Part shown: positions 49,301 through 61,300 of the stretch, in pieces
Numbering within the stretch: the stretch's first letter is position 1
Layout: each line of letters starts with the position of its first letter
Assembly (NCBI RefSeq): GCF_001522545.3
Contig: NC_031773.1
Location: forward strand, 42,638,786 to 42,702,785
Direction of reading: 5' to 3'
From: Parus major
Taxonomy: Eukaryota > Chordata > Aves > Passeriformes > Paridae
DNA: 64,000 nt
The notes under the pieces: generated by a model
The model's database searches: none
What the model saw: only the letters and a program-made list of their open reading frames with translations
What the model was told of the DNA's origin: nothing
Position numbers and translations under genes: made by a program

Positions 49301-52300
49301 GGCAATAGCAAGCTGGCAATACTTCCTAGCACTGTACGCATAGAACAGAGATTCAGATAAGCTGGAAAAAAATCAGTGATGGTTTTCTTCCCTTTTATGG
49401 TTAAAAAGTACTACCTGGCCACTCATGTACTGTAAATCACAGTAAAATGTAACACAAAGTGTTTCCTCTGCTTCCTGCTTTTTTTTGAAATTAATGACTC
49501 TCAGCATCTCAATACGGATTGTATTTCATACTAAATTTCTTCTCAGAATAAGTACAGCAGAACAGTAGGCTTGGAGGGTAAACAGACTTTTACCCATTTC
49601 ATTACATGTTTGCTTGGTTTTTCCCTTGGGTTTACGCTTTTTTCTGTCACTTGAAATTTGACATTCATGGCTGAATCTGGATTGAGTTCCCGTGTCTTAC
49701 AAAAACTCTGTTTCTGTGTTACCAGCTGCTCACGGTGTATACACAAGGGTGAGTGTGCCAGCTGCAAATGGATACGTGTCTCTCCTGTCACCACCTGCCA
49801 GGTGAAGTTTGCTGGGGAAAACTGGAATCCCCTGTGATGGCTTTTTATTGTATTTTTTACATTGGAGCAGCAATCTGTCTCTTTTTTATATTGACATGGA
49901 GAAATTCTTATTTTTTTCCAGGATGATTGCAGTGCAGCTGTTTCCAAGGGGATCACCACTGTGCGGAAAACAGAGGTTAGTTACCGTTTTAAGATCAGCA
50001 TTATTAAGGCTCTCTGAGGGAGAAAATTATTTAAAATGGGAGGACTATGCAGAAAAAATAGAGATATGGATGAGTAGGCAGTCGTTCACAAAGTAAGGTA
50101 ATGCAGAATTTGGACTGCTAATACTTTTCCTTAGTGTTCTGTTGGTGTTAAAAGGTATCAGCAAAAACTTGTGTTTCAGATGCAGGCATTGAGACAGCAA
50201 ACACTGCAATTGTCATGTGCCTACCTGTAGATGCAGTGTTTACAAGATTGCTTTAAATGCCAAAGTCCCTGTGTGCTGGATTTAGTCACTCCACGGGAAC
50301 CATCATGCAGAGGGCTGGAACATGTGAGCTGACCAACAACAACAACAAAAAAGGAGAACATTTCAGGCTTAAAATCTTACCTAGATATAAAAGCATGTTT
50401 CAGTTCTGCTGTCACAGCCAACTCTGGGAAACTAAGCTTCTGAGTCTCAAACCTCTTCCTCATTTTATGCAGCCAGATCACAGCTTCTCCTGAAACAGCT
50501 GCCAGGGGAGCAGAAGGAAGGGGAGGATGTGCCACCCAGTTTCTGCATAACAGAGAAGTGGCTTCAGGATGAGTCCAGGAACTGAAATCCATGGGTGTTA
50601 GTAAATCTCTGGTTCACACTTTCAGAAAAATTTTCCTTGTTTCCAGGCTGTAGACAAAACTGGAGATGGATCCACACAAGCTGGATCATTGGGAAGGAAG
50701 AAGTTCACTAGTCCTGCCAAAATACCTGCTGAATTCTCTACAGAATTCATATAGACACTATGTGTGCATAAAATCTAAATTATTTGTCTCATTGGCCAGC
50801 CCTTTAACCTTCTGATCATAGGTCAGCCCTTTAACCACAAGATTATCCCTTCATTCTTTATGAAATCAAAATGTTTTTGTTTTCTCATAAAACTGAGTGA
50901 TCTTTTTATCAGTGGTTGCTTATGACATGCAGGTGTTAGAGAAGAAATGAGTAGTGGAGAGAAAATTGACTGATGAGTAAGTACATAGAGATTTGCTGCC
51001 CACACTTTTTGGTTTCAGCTTTTCTGTGAGTGATGCTTCGTTGTTATAAATAGTGACTGTGTTCTTATCTCTAAGTGTTTCTTTAGAACTACTCAAACTT
51101 CTACCTCTCAAGACAGGGATTACCTCTTAAATTCAGCTGCTCAGCTGATGTTTCTTAAACAAAATCATAAAACACATCTTGTTTTTCACAGAGACATGTG
51201 GGATTGTAATACTTGTGCTTCTGAGCATTAATATTCTGGATTCGATCTGCATTTAAAGCATTATGTCTGGTGAAAGAACAGAAAAAATTCTTCTTTGCTC
51301 TGCTTCCAAGTGCATTAATTTGACATTGGTAAATAGTTGGAATTGCCTAGGAGATGGCTTTCTTCCACATGCCTTATCTTGGAAAGACAGTGATGGACAA
51401 GGCAGTGAAAGCACCAGAGGCAGTGCAAAGGCAGATGTTTATTTAGAAGTGATTGATCCATTCAGAGAGCTTGAAATTGCATTTGAAATCCTGCTCTCCT
51501 TTGACTGCTTGCGCTATAAGGAGAACATACTGGAGAGTAGAGAAAGAGGGTTTGTGTTTTCCCACAACCCCAGCTGAGCATTTAGATTAATATACTTTTT
51601 TCAGTGCCAGCCCCAGCCCTCCTCCTGACTCCAGCTGCTGGTTTCTATGCGTGCACCTTCCCCCTCCCCTGCCGGAGCAGCAGCTGGAGTGGTTGGATTG
51701 AGTACGCTTGGCTAGGGAACTGATTTGGCTGGAAATCACCGTTATCTTTCAGCAGGTTATTTTTCATCTAGGCCAGTTCCCTGATCCAGTTCTTCAGGCC
51801 CTGTGCAGGAGGGGCTGTGCCAGAGAGGGACTCCCCAGGGTGGCAGACACCTCTTAGCTTGGGCTAGTCTTTCTGAGACCTGCAGCCATGCTAGCCACAC
51901 CTCTGAGGATGTGCTGGCACGGATCACACAGCCCCAGGGAAGTGTTAGGACTGTCCAGGGGAGGGGGGAGGAGGCTGCAGCTCAGAAATATGGAACTCTA
52001 TTGAAGCTGACAGGGCTGTGCTGATTTACATTACCTGAGGACCTGGTGCACGCTTCCTGTATGTCTCTTTGCATGTTTACACTTTCATCACATGCCTCAC
52101 AACTAGTGATTTTTATAAATATCCTTCTGCCTCTCTGCTCTGGCCCCTCTTGCCCTGGGCATTGCTCCCCCTACCATCTAGCAACTGGAAGGTCAGTGGC
52201 TGGCTGGCACTGGGGAAACGAGCACTGCAGACCCCAGGGAGGATGCAGAAGGTCCTTCCTGCCTTCAGTGAGGAAATTATTGGTTTCTTTTGCTGCTGAG

Positions 52301-55300
52301 GCAGATTATGGTGGTCAAGCTGGGTGGGAATCAGACTCTTGAGGTCATCTTACCTCAGTGCTGTGACTGCACTGACTCCATGAGGCCAGGGCAGGATGCC
52401 ATGAGGGAGTCTGTGCTGTGTAACCTCAGGGAAGGCATGGTTTCAGAGGGGGCTGAAACTTTCTGAGTGAACAATCCTTTCCATGGTTTCTTCATGGGCT
52501 AAGAAAGGAAGCAAGGCAGGTAATCTGAAGCACTCTGGTGTTTGGTGCCTGGCAAAGAGACCAGTGGGAGCCCTGCTGCACCCCTGAGCAATGGGTGCCT
52601 GGCATTTCTCTCACCAGGGTTCACAGCCCTGGTGCTGTCTGGGGGATCTCCACGTCTTCGTGTGATACTGTGGGATTCTGGTGCTTCAGGGCTCCCTGAT
52701 GGTTAGCAGTGAGAACCCAAAGCTGTGTTTTCCTCCTTTGTGTGGTATTTGGCTTCTGGATTTGTGTGAGGATATTGGCTGTCCTTGGTGCACTGGAGGT
52801 TGGACACAAGCAGAAGGAGAGGATGCATGGGAAGAAAAGTGGTTTGCTGGCTTTGATTTTTGCTTCAGTTGTTTTGTCTCAAGAATTAAACTGATTTCCA
52901 GATTATTGTGGGAGTGAATTTTCCCCCGCCGGCTGTTTGTGAGGGATTTTCTTTGCCTTCCTCTATTATCAATATGAGAGGTCATCTTGGTGGCCCTTTT
53001 GCAGGCCCCCTGGCCCCAGCCTTTGCACTCTCTGGCCTTTTCCTAAGGCACAAGTTGCAGCTTTCAATCAGTGGTGACAGATCCCTCATTTGCTCTGGAG
53101 TGCTCTGGCATCCAGTGAACTATAGCATGTGGGAACAATGTGCCGAGACCTTTTTGAAATGGTCAAAGTGCTGTGACCCTGGTGGTCCCCTCAGGCTACC
53201 AGCCCAAAGTCCTTATCAGCGCTGTTTTGGGTACATGAAATGATTAATGGTGAGAAAAACCTGTGGGATGGACTTTCCTAGAGGCTTTGCACCAGCATCC
53301 TTAACAGGATCAGGAAGACTGAACTTCCCAGTGAATGTGTCCGCAGGTGCAAGCAAAAAACCAGGATCATCACAGTGCTCTAAAAGCTCAATTTAAACTA
53401 GTCTAAAATTGAGCTAAAAGGTTTGCCTGAGAAGGTCCCAAACAGTTTGTGGTTTCACGTGCGTATTTTCCTGTTTTTTTGAATGTTTCAGTTTGTTGTC
53501 TGAAAGATGGAGAGGAAGCCGTCTGTGTGATTGTAAAACTGGGGAAGCAGCAAAACTGGTTAAACATGAGATGCCATCAAAAATATCAAGTGAATACAGT
53601 AGGGAAAAAATACCTCTTCTTGCTCAGTAGTGTTAGTAAGTTAGAGTAAGTAAATATAGACAAAGAAAAGCACAGTTTTTCTGCAAGACTGACAACATCA
53701 CGGCAAACTAGAGTTATTTTTAAATGCTGGAGAACTTCTTAGCGTAAAAATGAGATACCAAAAGACTCCCCTGCAGTTGTTTTGTACCTTTAGTTCTATG
53801 TATGACTTTGAAAAGACTTTCTAGTAAAGCTAATTCTGGGGCGCTTTCTCAAATTTTCATTCGAGGATTTGACCCTGCTTCCCCTTTTCAGGTCACGAAA
53901 GATGCCTTCATTTGTTCATCTGATCTCTCATAGTGACAGCACCATGGGTTTTGTCTTGCCTTGTTTTTTAATTCTTCAGGGGTCACATGAAACGTATCAT
54001 TTCAAGCTGGGTTTTTATGCTGCCTACTACTAAAGGACTGTGATTGCTTTGGGCAACTTTGTTATTAGTTAAATTGAAATATAAAATACGTAGGTAAAAA
54101 TAGTTGGCTTGTAATGAAGTTGTGATTGACACTGCTTCCCAGGATTAAGTTTAACAGGATCTGAAATTAATAATAAAAATGTATCCCAATGCCATAAAAT
54201 CTGCATTCCTGAGTGGTGGTTGTTTTTACAGCTGTTGCTTATCTGCCCAGCCTTTTCATAACCAGATCTTGTTTTGCTTTCTTTCCTAATAGCATATCAG
54301 CATTCAATCCATTGAACCTTTGTGGATTTCTACATTAGGCAAAAGTGAAATAACAGTCAAAGGAGAAAACTTTACACGTGCATCAGGCATAAAACTGATA
54401 CTGACTGGAATCACTGGCTGTAAACCAGACGTGTGAGTCAAACCAAAAAGTAACACTATGTACCTTGCGTGGTGAAAATTATATCCATTTTGCTCTAGCA
54501 ATATGGCTGTGTGAACAGTTGTCATGTACCTCTCCTCAGCAGAGCAGGGGATGCTCTGCATTCCTTTACTTATACTTCCACTTTAAATTACCAAAGGATG
54601 GAAATGAATTTGGTGTTTGAGTACAACACAAGGGATGGATGAGTTGTCAATTCTCTCAGCAGCAGTAGGACAGTTTTGTATCTGTGTCTCTCTGTGCCTT
54701 CTAGAAGGCATCAAGTAGTTAGGTCACAGGAAAACCTCAGCTTTTGTTTGAATCTCCTCTGCTTCAAAATATTCCTAATATATTCTAGGATTCTGATTGT
54801 AAAGCACAGACACCATGCCAGGGAAGGAAATCTCTAGTACAGCTCAAATTTTTCTGTTGATGATTACACAGTGTAAACCCCTAGATAATTAGGCATTCTT
54901 ATTCTGAATCAGTTATTTTCAGGTGCAGCTGCAATGGCTGCCTGTGGTTAGGAAGCCCATTTTACATAGCTAGCACTTGAAAAGGTAGTGTTCAGTTTTT
55001 GCTTCAACCATAAGTTTTCAGGGGACCACAGAAAAAAAAAAGGAGAGAGGGAGGGTAAGACAGGAAGTAGAGAGAAAGAGGAAGGAGTGAAAAAATGTGA
55101 GGAAAGAGAGAAAGAAAAAGAAGAAATAAAAGGAAAATGAAGATTGTTATTCTTGACTGGCTCATGGACCATGGTGGTAGCATGAAGTATGCAGTAAACA
55201 GCACAGTCACACATTGCATTACATAGCCTCATCCCAGGGCTGATTATCTATACTGTTTTCTGTGATTATTGTGTCACATAGCAACTTCATTCAAACGATG

Positions 55301-58300
55301 CCCTACTTTATTTCTTCAACTCCCTGCTCTCTTTCCACCTCCATCTGGCAGCTCAGACAGAAATTCAGTTCTCTTTTCTCCTTGCCACTTGCTGTAGGCT
55401 ATAGGCTTAGTGTAGTAACACCAATGAGTGGCATCTGTGTCTCAGTGTTTGTTTTCTTTCTTCTCCAGCATTAAAGTTAGAAATGTGCTAAATGATACAC
55501 AAATGACATTTGCTCTCCCACCAACACGTAAAGAGGCCAAAAGTATATGTATCCAGGCTAATGGGAAAAAATGTTCACCACCAATGACCCTGCATTACGT
55601 TTCACTACCATCATGTACTAGAATTACACCAAATACCTCCTGGATCAGGTAGGTTTGTCTTTGTGTAGTTTTTATGTACTTATCCAAATGTAGTTGCACT
55701 GAGCCAATATGAGCCTTCTTCCTTGGCCAGACCGCAGATGAAGCAAGCTTTGAAGACTGCTGTAACCTGTTGTGTTGGATGAATTTAAGCCTGTGAAGTG
55801 ATTTAACAGATAGGGTTATAGTAGCTGCAAGATGGATTCTGTAGACTTCTTCTGCCCACTTCAGGTCTCCTTTATAGAAGTCAAAAGTAGCCTATCCCTA
55901 CTAAGCCTAAACCCAAAATACGGATAGCATGCATAAATTCTAACTCAAATTAAGTTTGATTTCTTGATGCTAATACGGCATTCATCTGTGAAACAGTATA
56001 AAGTATCAGTGGATTGGAAGTGAAGTGAAAATAATCATCATTGCACTGATGTACACAGACTTACTTTACAATATGATTCCCTAAAGCCAAAAGAGCCCTT
56101 TTCAAGCCTTTGCTGTGTTCTGCAGGAGACTCACAGATCTGGTGAAAGACTTACAGGATGATTTAAAGGATATTCTCTGGCACAGCTTTCCACCTCTCCC
56201 TCTGCTTTCACAGTTTTTACCTGTTCTCACATTCTGAATCTGATATCTTGTCGAGTGAGGATTTGAGGTAATGGGTTGGGCTGACAGCTGCAGCAACTGA
56301 GCAGCCAGGATGCGTGCCCTCATCTCCAGGTGAGAGGCAGCTCAGGCAGCTGGAAATTAATAATACCTTAAGCCACTCCAACTCTGTACAGCATAAATTG
56401 TGAGCCAGAGCCCTCAGACACAAGCACCATTGTGTGCTGAGACAGATGGTCTGAACACCGCCGAGAATGTTTCCTGTGAGGTGCCTGGCATGATGGGCTG
56501 GTCCGGAAGAAGGCAAGAATAAGCACAGGCTGGGGCAGTGAAACACCATGATGCTCTTTCTTCGAGGCAGAATATTTAATCATGGTCTAGTTCTTGTGCT
56601 GCATAAATAGAAAAAAAGTTGGAGAGTCCCTGAAAAAAAGGGGTATACGTGTGGAAGCAATTAAGTCATGTTGTTTTGGGGTAGCAAAAGTATTTACCAT
56701 TATTTTATAAAGAAAGAGAGGAAGTACACTGCATAGCTCAGATTATCTTTTTCTGCAGTTTGACTTCGTGTTGTCTGCTACCAAAGCAAAATGCACTTGA
56801 GTAGTTTATTCACAACAGGATTAATGCAGGACATGTTTGTGGGAAAAGAGATAATATTAACTTCCCTTTCTCCCCATGTTTGTTTTTGTTTTGTTTTGCT
56901 TTGGCTTTTGCAGTGGTGGTCGCAAAATTACTACAACTGGTAGAAATTTTAATGTGGTGGACAGTGTGATTATTTCAGATGACCAGAGATCAAACCTCAC
57001 AGTAAGTCTTATCTCCTTTGTAATACCAAATAGAGGTCTCTTCACCTCTAGGTTAGCATTTGGTTTTGTTCTTAAGATTTGAGGAGACCTCAGCATTTTC
57101 CAACCACTTGCCAGGGACTTGTGAGTCACCCTGCTGAAATAAATAAGACTACTTAGAGGATTACAGTTATACACATTCTTAGTACAGAATCACAAATACA
57201 CATCAGCTGTTCTCCTGCATTAATTCCCTGAGCTTTTGTTTGTGGTCTAAGGACTTGCTCCAAATGTGTCCTTTTTGAGTCTCCTTAGTCTCCACACATG
57301 GGTGTGTCAGAGGAGGGAGTGCTATACTTCCCTTTGGCTCTGTGCTGAAAGCCCAAATGGTGCCACTGCCTCAGTGAGGGGCAGGAGGCTGGAGCTGATG
57401 TTGGGATGAAAGCCTTTCTCCAAGGTTGTGAGGAGGCAAGCACTTTGCTGACCCTTGCAACACAGAGACCAGAACACAGCAGCATCATCCAGTGGAGTAA
57501 ACAATGGCCCAATGCTATGATGATTGTAGCAACCCCCTCTCTCAGGAGTTAAGTTAGAAAGAGCAAATGCCTAGGAGTGCTGTAGAGCTTGTCTTATCAC
57601 CTTGTGATAAGAGCTTGTCACCTGTATTGAGGGGAAAGAAGGAAAATCCATTGTCACAATTCCTGTCTCATTGCAGGAAATAGTTACCTTAGCAGTGAGC
57701 AATCAGCCTGAAAGCAGCGTGCAGAGTGTGTGACAAATTCACTTAAAGGTAGACATGGGCTCAACACAGAAATTTTTCCAGGTGCTCTGCATGCAGCCCT
57801 GATGTCAGAGAAGAGGCTTAGCAGGTATCTGTGTGAAGTCAGGAAAATATTAAAATGAGTTTGAGTGCCTCTGTTTGTAATTGTACCCACTGTTGAGTAT
57901 TTAATGACTGTTAGAGCTTTGCTATTGCATTTCTAGGTCTCTAGGTGTCCTGGAAATGCATCTGAGTATCATTACTTAACACCAAGCCTGAGCCATGCAA
58001 CAGAGGGTAAAGTTGTTGATATGATGTTAAAAGTGGATACTACCTTTATACCATGTGTCAAATTACACTATCACCCAGACCCAGTGTTCATTAACTACCA
58101 GCTGCACACTGAACTGGATCCTGATCTGGAATTAAAAATATATGTAAGTTTCAAAATAATAAACTACAGTACCTAATTTAAAATAGTGTTTGGAGATAAC
58201 TTTTTTTTCTTACTGTATTTAGTGACTGATGTTTGTTTTCAATTCTTTCCCTCCAGAAAGAAAATGATAACTTGAATATTTCTAAAACAGAGGTAGAAGT

Positions 58301-61300
58301 TTATCTGTCATATATGACTGGTGCACAGACCAAAAAGATATGGTTCAGTGTCCAAAATATTACCAAAAAGCCAGACCGTAGCACCATACTGTGCAAATTC
58401 AAAAGGGAAGGAACCGACAAGATTGACTTTTCCACAGTGAAAGTTTTTGTAAGTACAAGTCCCTTTTGTTGCAATTTAGCATTGTTTGAATGTTTATACA
58501 AGTGTAGTAAAACGTATCATTAATGCTGTCATGGTATTTGGTAGTGCAGTTTTGTTCTTCATGTTGAAGCGTGCTTGCCTGGCTTAGGTACCGCTGGCAG
58601 AACTGAGTTCATTCTCTGTCTGGCTGCTGGGGTGGTGTCAGAGTCTGAGCTTTGCAGTCCCAGCTGGACTCGCTGCTGCTGAGCTCCAGGAGACCAGCAG
58701 CTTGTCACACCTCTTACCTGCAGAACAGACATCACTGGAACAGCATCACTGTCTCCAGGAGAGCCCCTCATCTTTGATCTGTAAGCAGATCTAAGATGTA
58801 AGTAATATCTGATTCTCCACTGTGGCCATGAGGAAAAGGATTGTGTTTTCCCAGTCACTTTTTCATACTAAAGTAGGTAAGGGTCTGTCTAAGGGATCAC
58901 CACTGAGACAGAAGGCATTTCTGGGTGAAAAAGGGGGTGAAATTCAGTGTTCACAGGGAAGGCTAAAATGCTTTGAGCATTTTCAAATCCAGGCCCAAAT
59001 ATAAGGACATTAGCATAGATGTCAAAGCTGAATTGCAACTTAAAATATTTGCTCTATGAATAAGATAAAGATATGAATTTTTTTAAATGCTATGATTACC
59101 ATTTGTGAAGGAGAAAAATTATGTCAGACTCTTACTGCAGTGTGTTGTGGTATAAATCTGAAATAACTCTATTGACTTCAAGGCATATGGCTCATAGTAA
59201 AGATTAACAAAGCTATTCTTGATTTTTTATCACTTTTAACTGATCCACCCATCTGTGGATCCTGCCATCTGAGCCAGTTATGGCATGGAAAAGCCTTTCT
59301 GAGTTTGGTGTTGCATTTAAAAATCGGTGTTGCCTTGCTCTATCACATGCTCATCCTGCAAACTTCATAGAAGTGACTGTTATAGAAAGGTCACCACTTT
59401 ACTAAAGCAAATCAAATGCAATAGTTATCATGTAACATTGCACTTCTAGTACCTCAATTTTTTTTCTCCAGCATAAGAAAAATATCGGAGTAGCAAATCC
59501 TCACATGTTTTTTAAACCTTATGAACAGATCATAATAGAAGAAGTAGGGCCACTGGAAAAAAAGGATAAGATGGGTATAAAAGATAAGTTTGGCTCAAGA
59601 ATAAATGTATCTCTTGCCTTAGTTTTCCAGAAGAAAGAAGATATTGGGTGTGGGTTCAAAGACAGAATGATCAGTCTGCATGAAGGTGTCAGAGTAGAAA
59701 ATGCCATTCTTGTGACAGAAGCAAGATTCAGATAAATCAAAGGGCTCAAGACAGCAGGAACAGGATCATTCCCATTGTAGCACTGAGGGAGAACTGACAC
59801 ATGACAATGTAGGCTTAGTAGGAAAGATTTTAAATAAAGCTGCAGTCAGGGGATGTAATGTATGACTGGAGAGCAGCAAATAAAAAAACAGTATTTGAAA
59901 TTGGAAAAAACCCCAAACCCCTGGCAAATGGAGGCTTGCTGATTTAATCCTTGCTCTGTGTAAAACTTTATAATGTATTCTGAATTACTCATGAAAGATC
60001 TGGAGGTAAGTGGAAAATGGGATAATTGTCAAATCCTTTTTAATGAAAGCAGATCATGCTAGATATTTTTATTTCCTAAGATGAGCGATTTCCTCAACAA
60101 CAAAAAAACGATAGATCACATGTACCTGGAAGTCATTCAGTAAACTATTTAATGTGGTGATTATGAGGGTGCCAGTGGTTAGAAAAACTGGATGCTGTGT
60201 GTGGAGAGCTGACTCTGGGCAATGCTGATGTTCATACAGATATTCTTTAATATCACTGCTGACTTGAACACAAAAATAAGGCATGCAGTAATAACACTTG
60301 CTGATGACATAAAGCTCAGAGGCATTACCAGTCCAGAGAAGGTTTTATAATGTCATGCAGAAAAATGAAATTAATTTAGGAATAGGAATTGGATTAATTC
60401 AGGTGTACTTTATATAGTCTGTGATTCATAAGCAAGATAAAAGATAAGGGAAGAAATACTAGATAAGAAGGTTATGGTGAAGAATAAAGATAATTGAAAT
60501 ATGAGCAGCAAATTAAGTGAATGCTTTATCTCAGTTTTCAATAAACAAGGCTGAGTAACAGAAATTTCTGCTTTAGGAAGTCTTCAGTTAGACATGACAA
60601 GTCTAGAAAAGTAGATGTATTAGTCACAGGATGGATGATGTATTCAGTCACTAATGTATTTGAGCCTTGGAAAAGGCTAATGGGATCCTAGGAAAGCACA
60701 GACCAAAAGAACTTTGCATAGGAACTGTGAAAACATAGAGACATCAGAGGAAAAAGTAACATTTGATGAAGGAAATAGATCTGCTTTGTTTTCTGTTCTT
60801 TGTAGCCCCGGAAATACAAAGGCTGTGTCCTTCCAGCCCTGTGGGGTTTTTTTGCTTGCTTGTGTCTGTATAGCTGTGATGTGAGTATCCAGTTGGCAGT
60901 CTGCAGCTGCCCTGGCTGCTCACCTCCTGTGACAAGCCACTGATTGCAATCACCAGATCTCTGCCTTCCCTGCTGTAACCCAAAATAATTTCAACTCAAC
61001 CCTCCTTTTCAATTATCTCAAGCTCATTTCTATCCCTGGCACTTGGTGGTATTCTTTTTATATGTCAGAACATATTTTTATGTCTAGCCTGTTTATAGTT
61101 TTAGCCACCCTTTATTTATGTGCTTTTGTAGTCCTCTTTCAGATCCTCCTTTGTGAAATTTCTTCTGCCATAATTATCACTGGTGAATGCCTCAGTTTGG
61201 CATTTGGCAGACTTCAGCACTTTCATGTATCCCTAAGAATTAATGCCTGTCCTGCCTTTGAAAAGCCCACTGTTGGGGATGTTGTACTTGTAACATGTTC

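Noticed and set aside
49543..49959. 138-codon antisense ORF overlapping exons 8 and 9
   Set aside because: It is a shadow on the opposite strand of real PLXNC1 exons. The sense reading has homology and splice sites and this one does not.
51263..51577. 104-codon ORF inside intron 9
   Set aside because: No recognisable domain and no fit to plexin sequence. Exons 9 and 10 already join without it.
57937..57944. Alternative acceptor for exon 13 at TCTCTAG/GTGTCC
   Set aside because: It would shift the reading frame relative to exon 12, whereas the AG at 57936 keeps frame.
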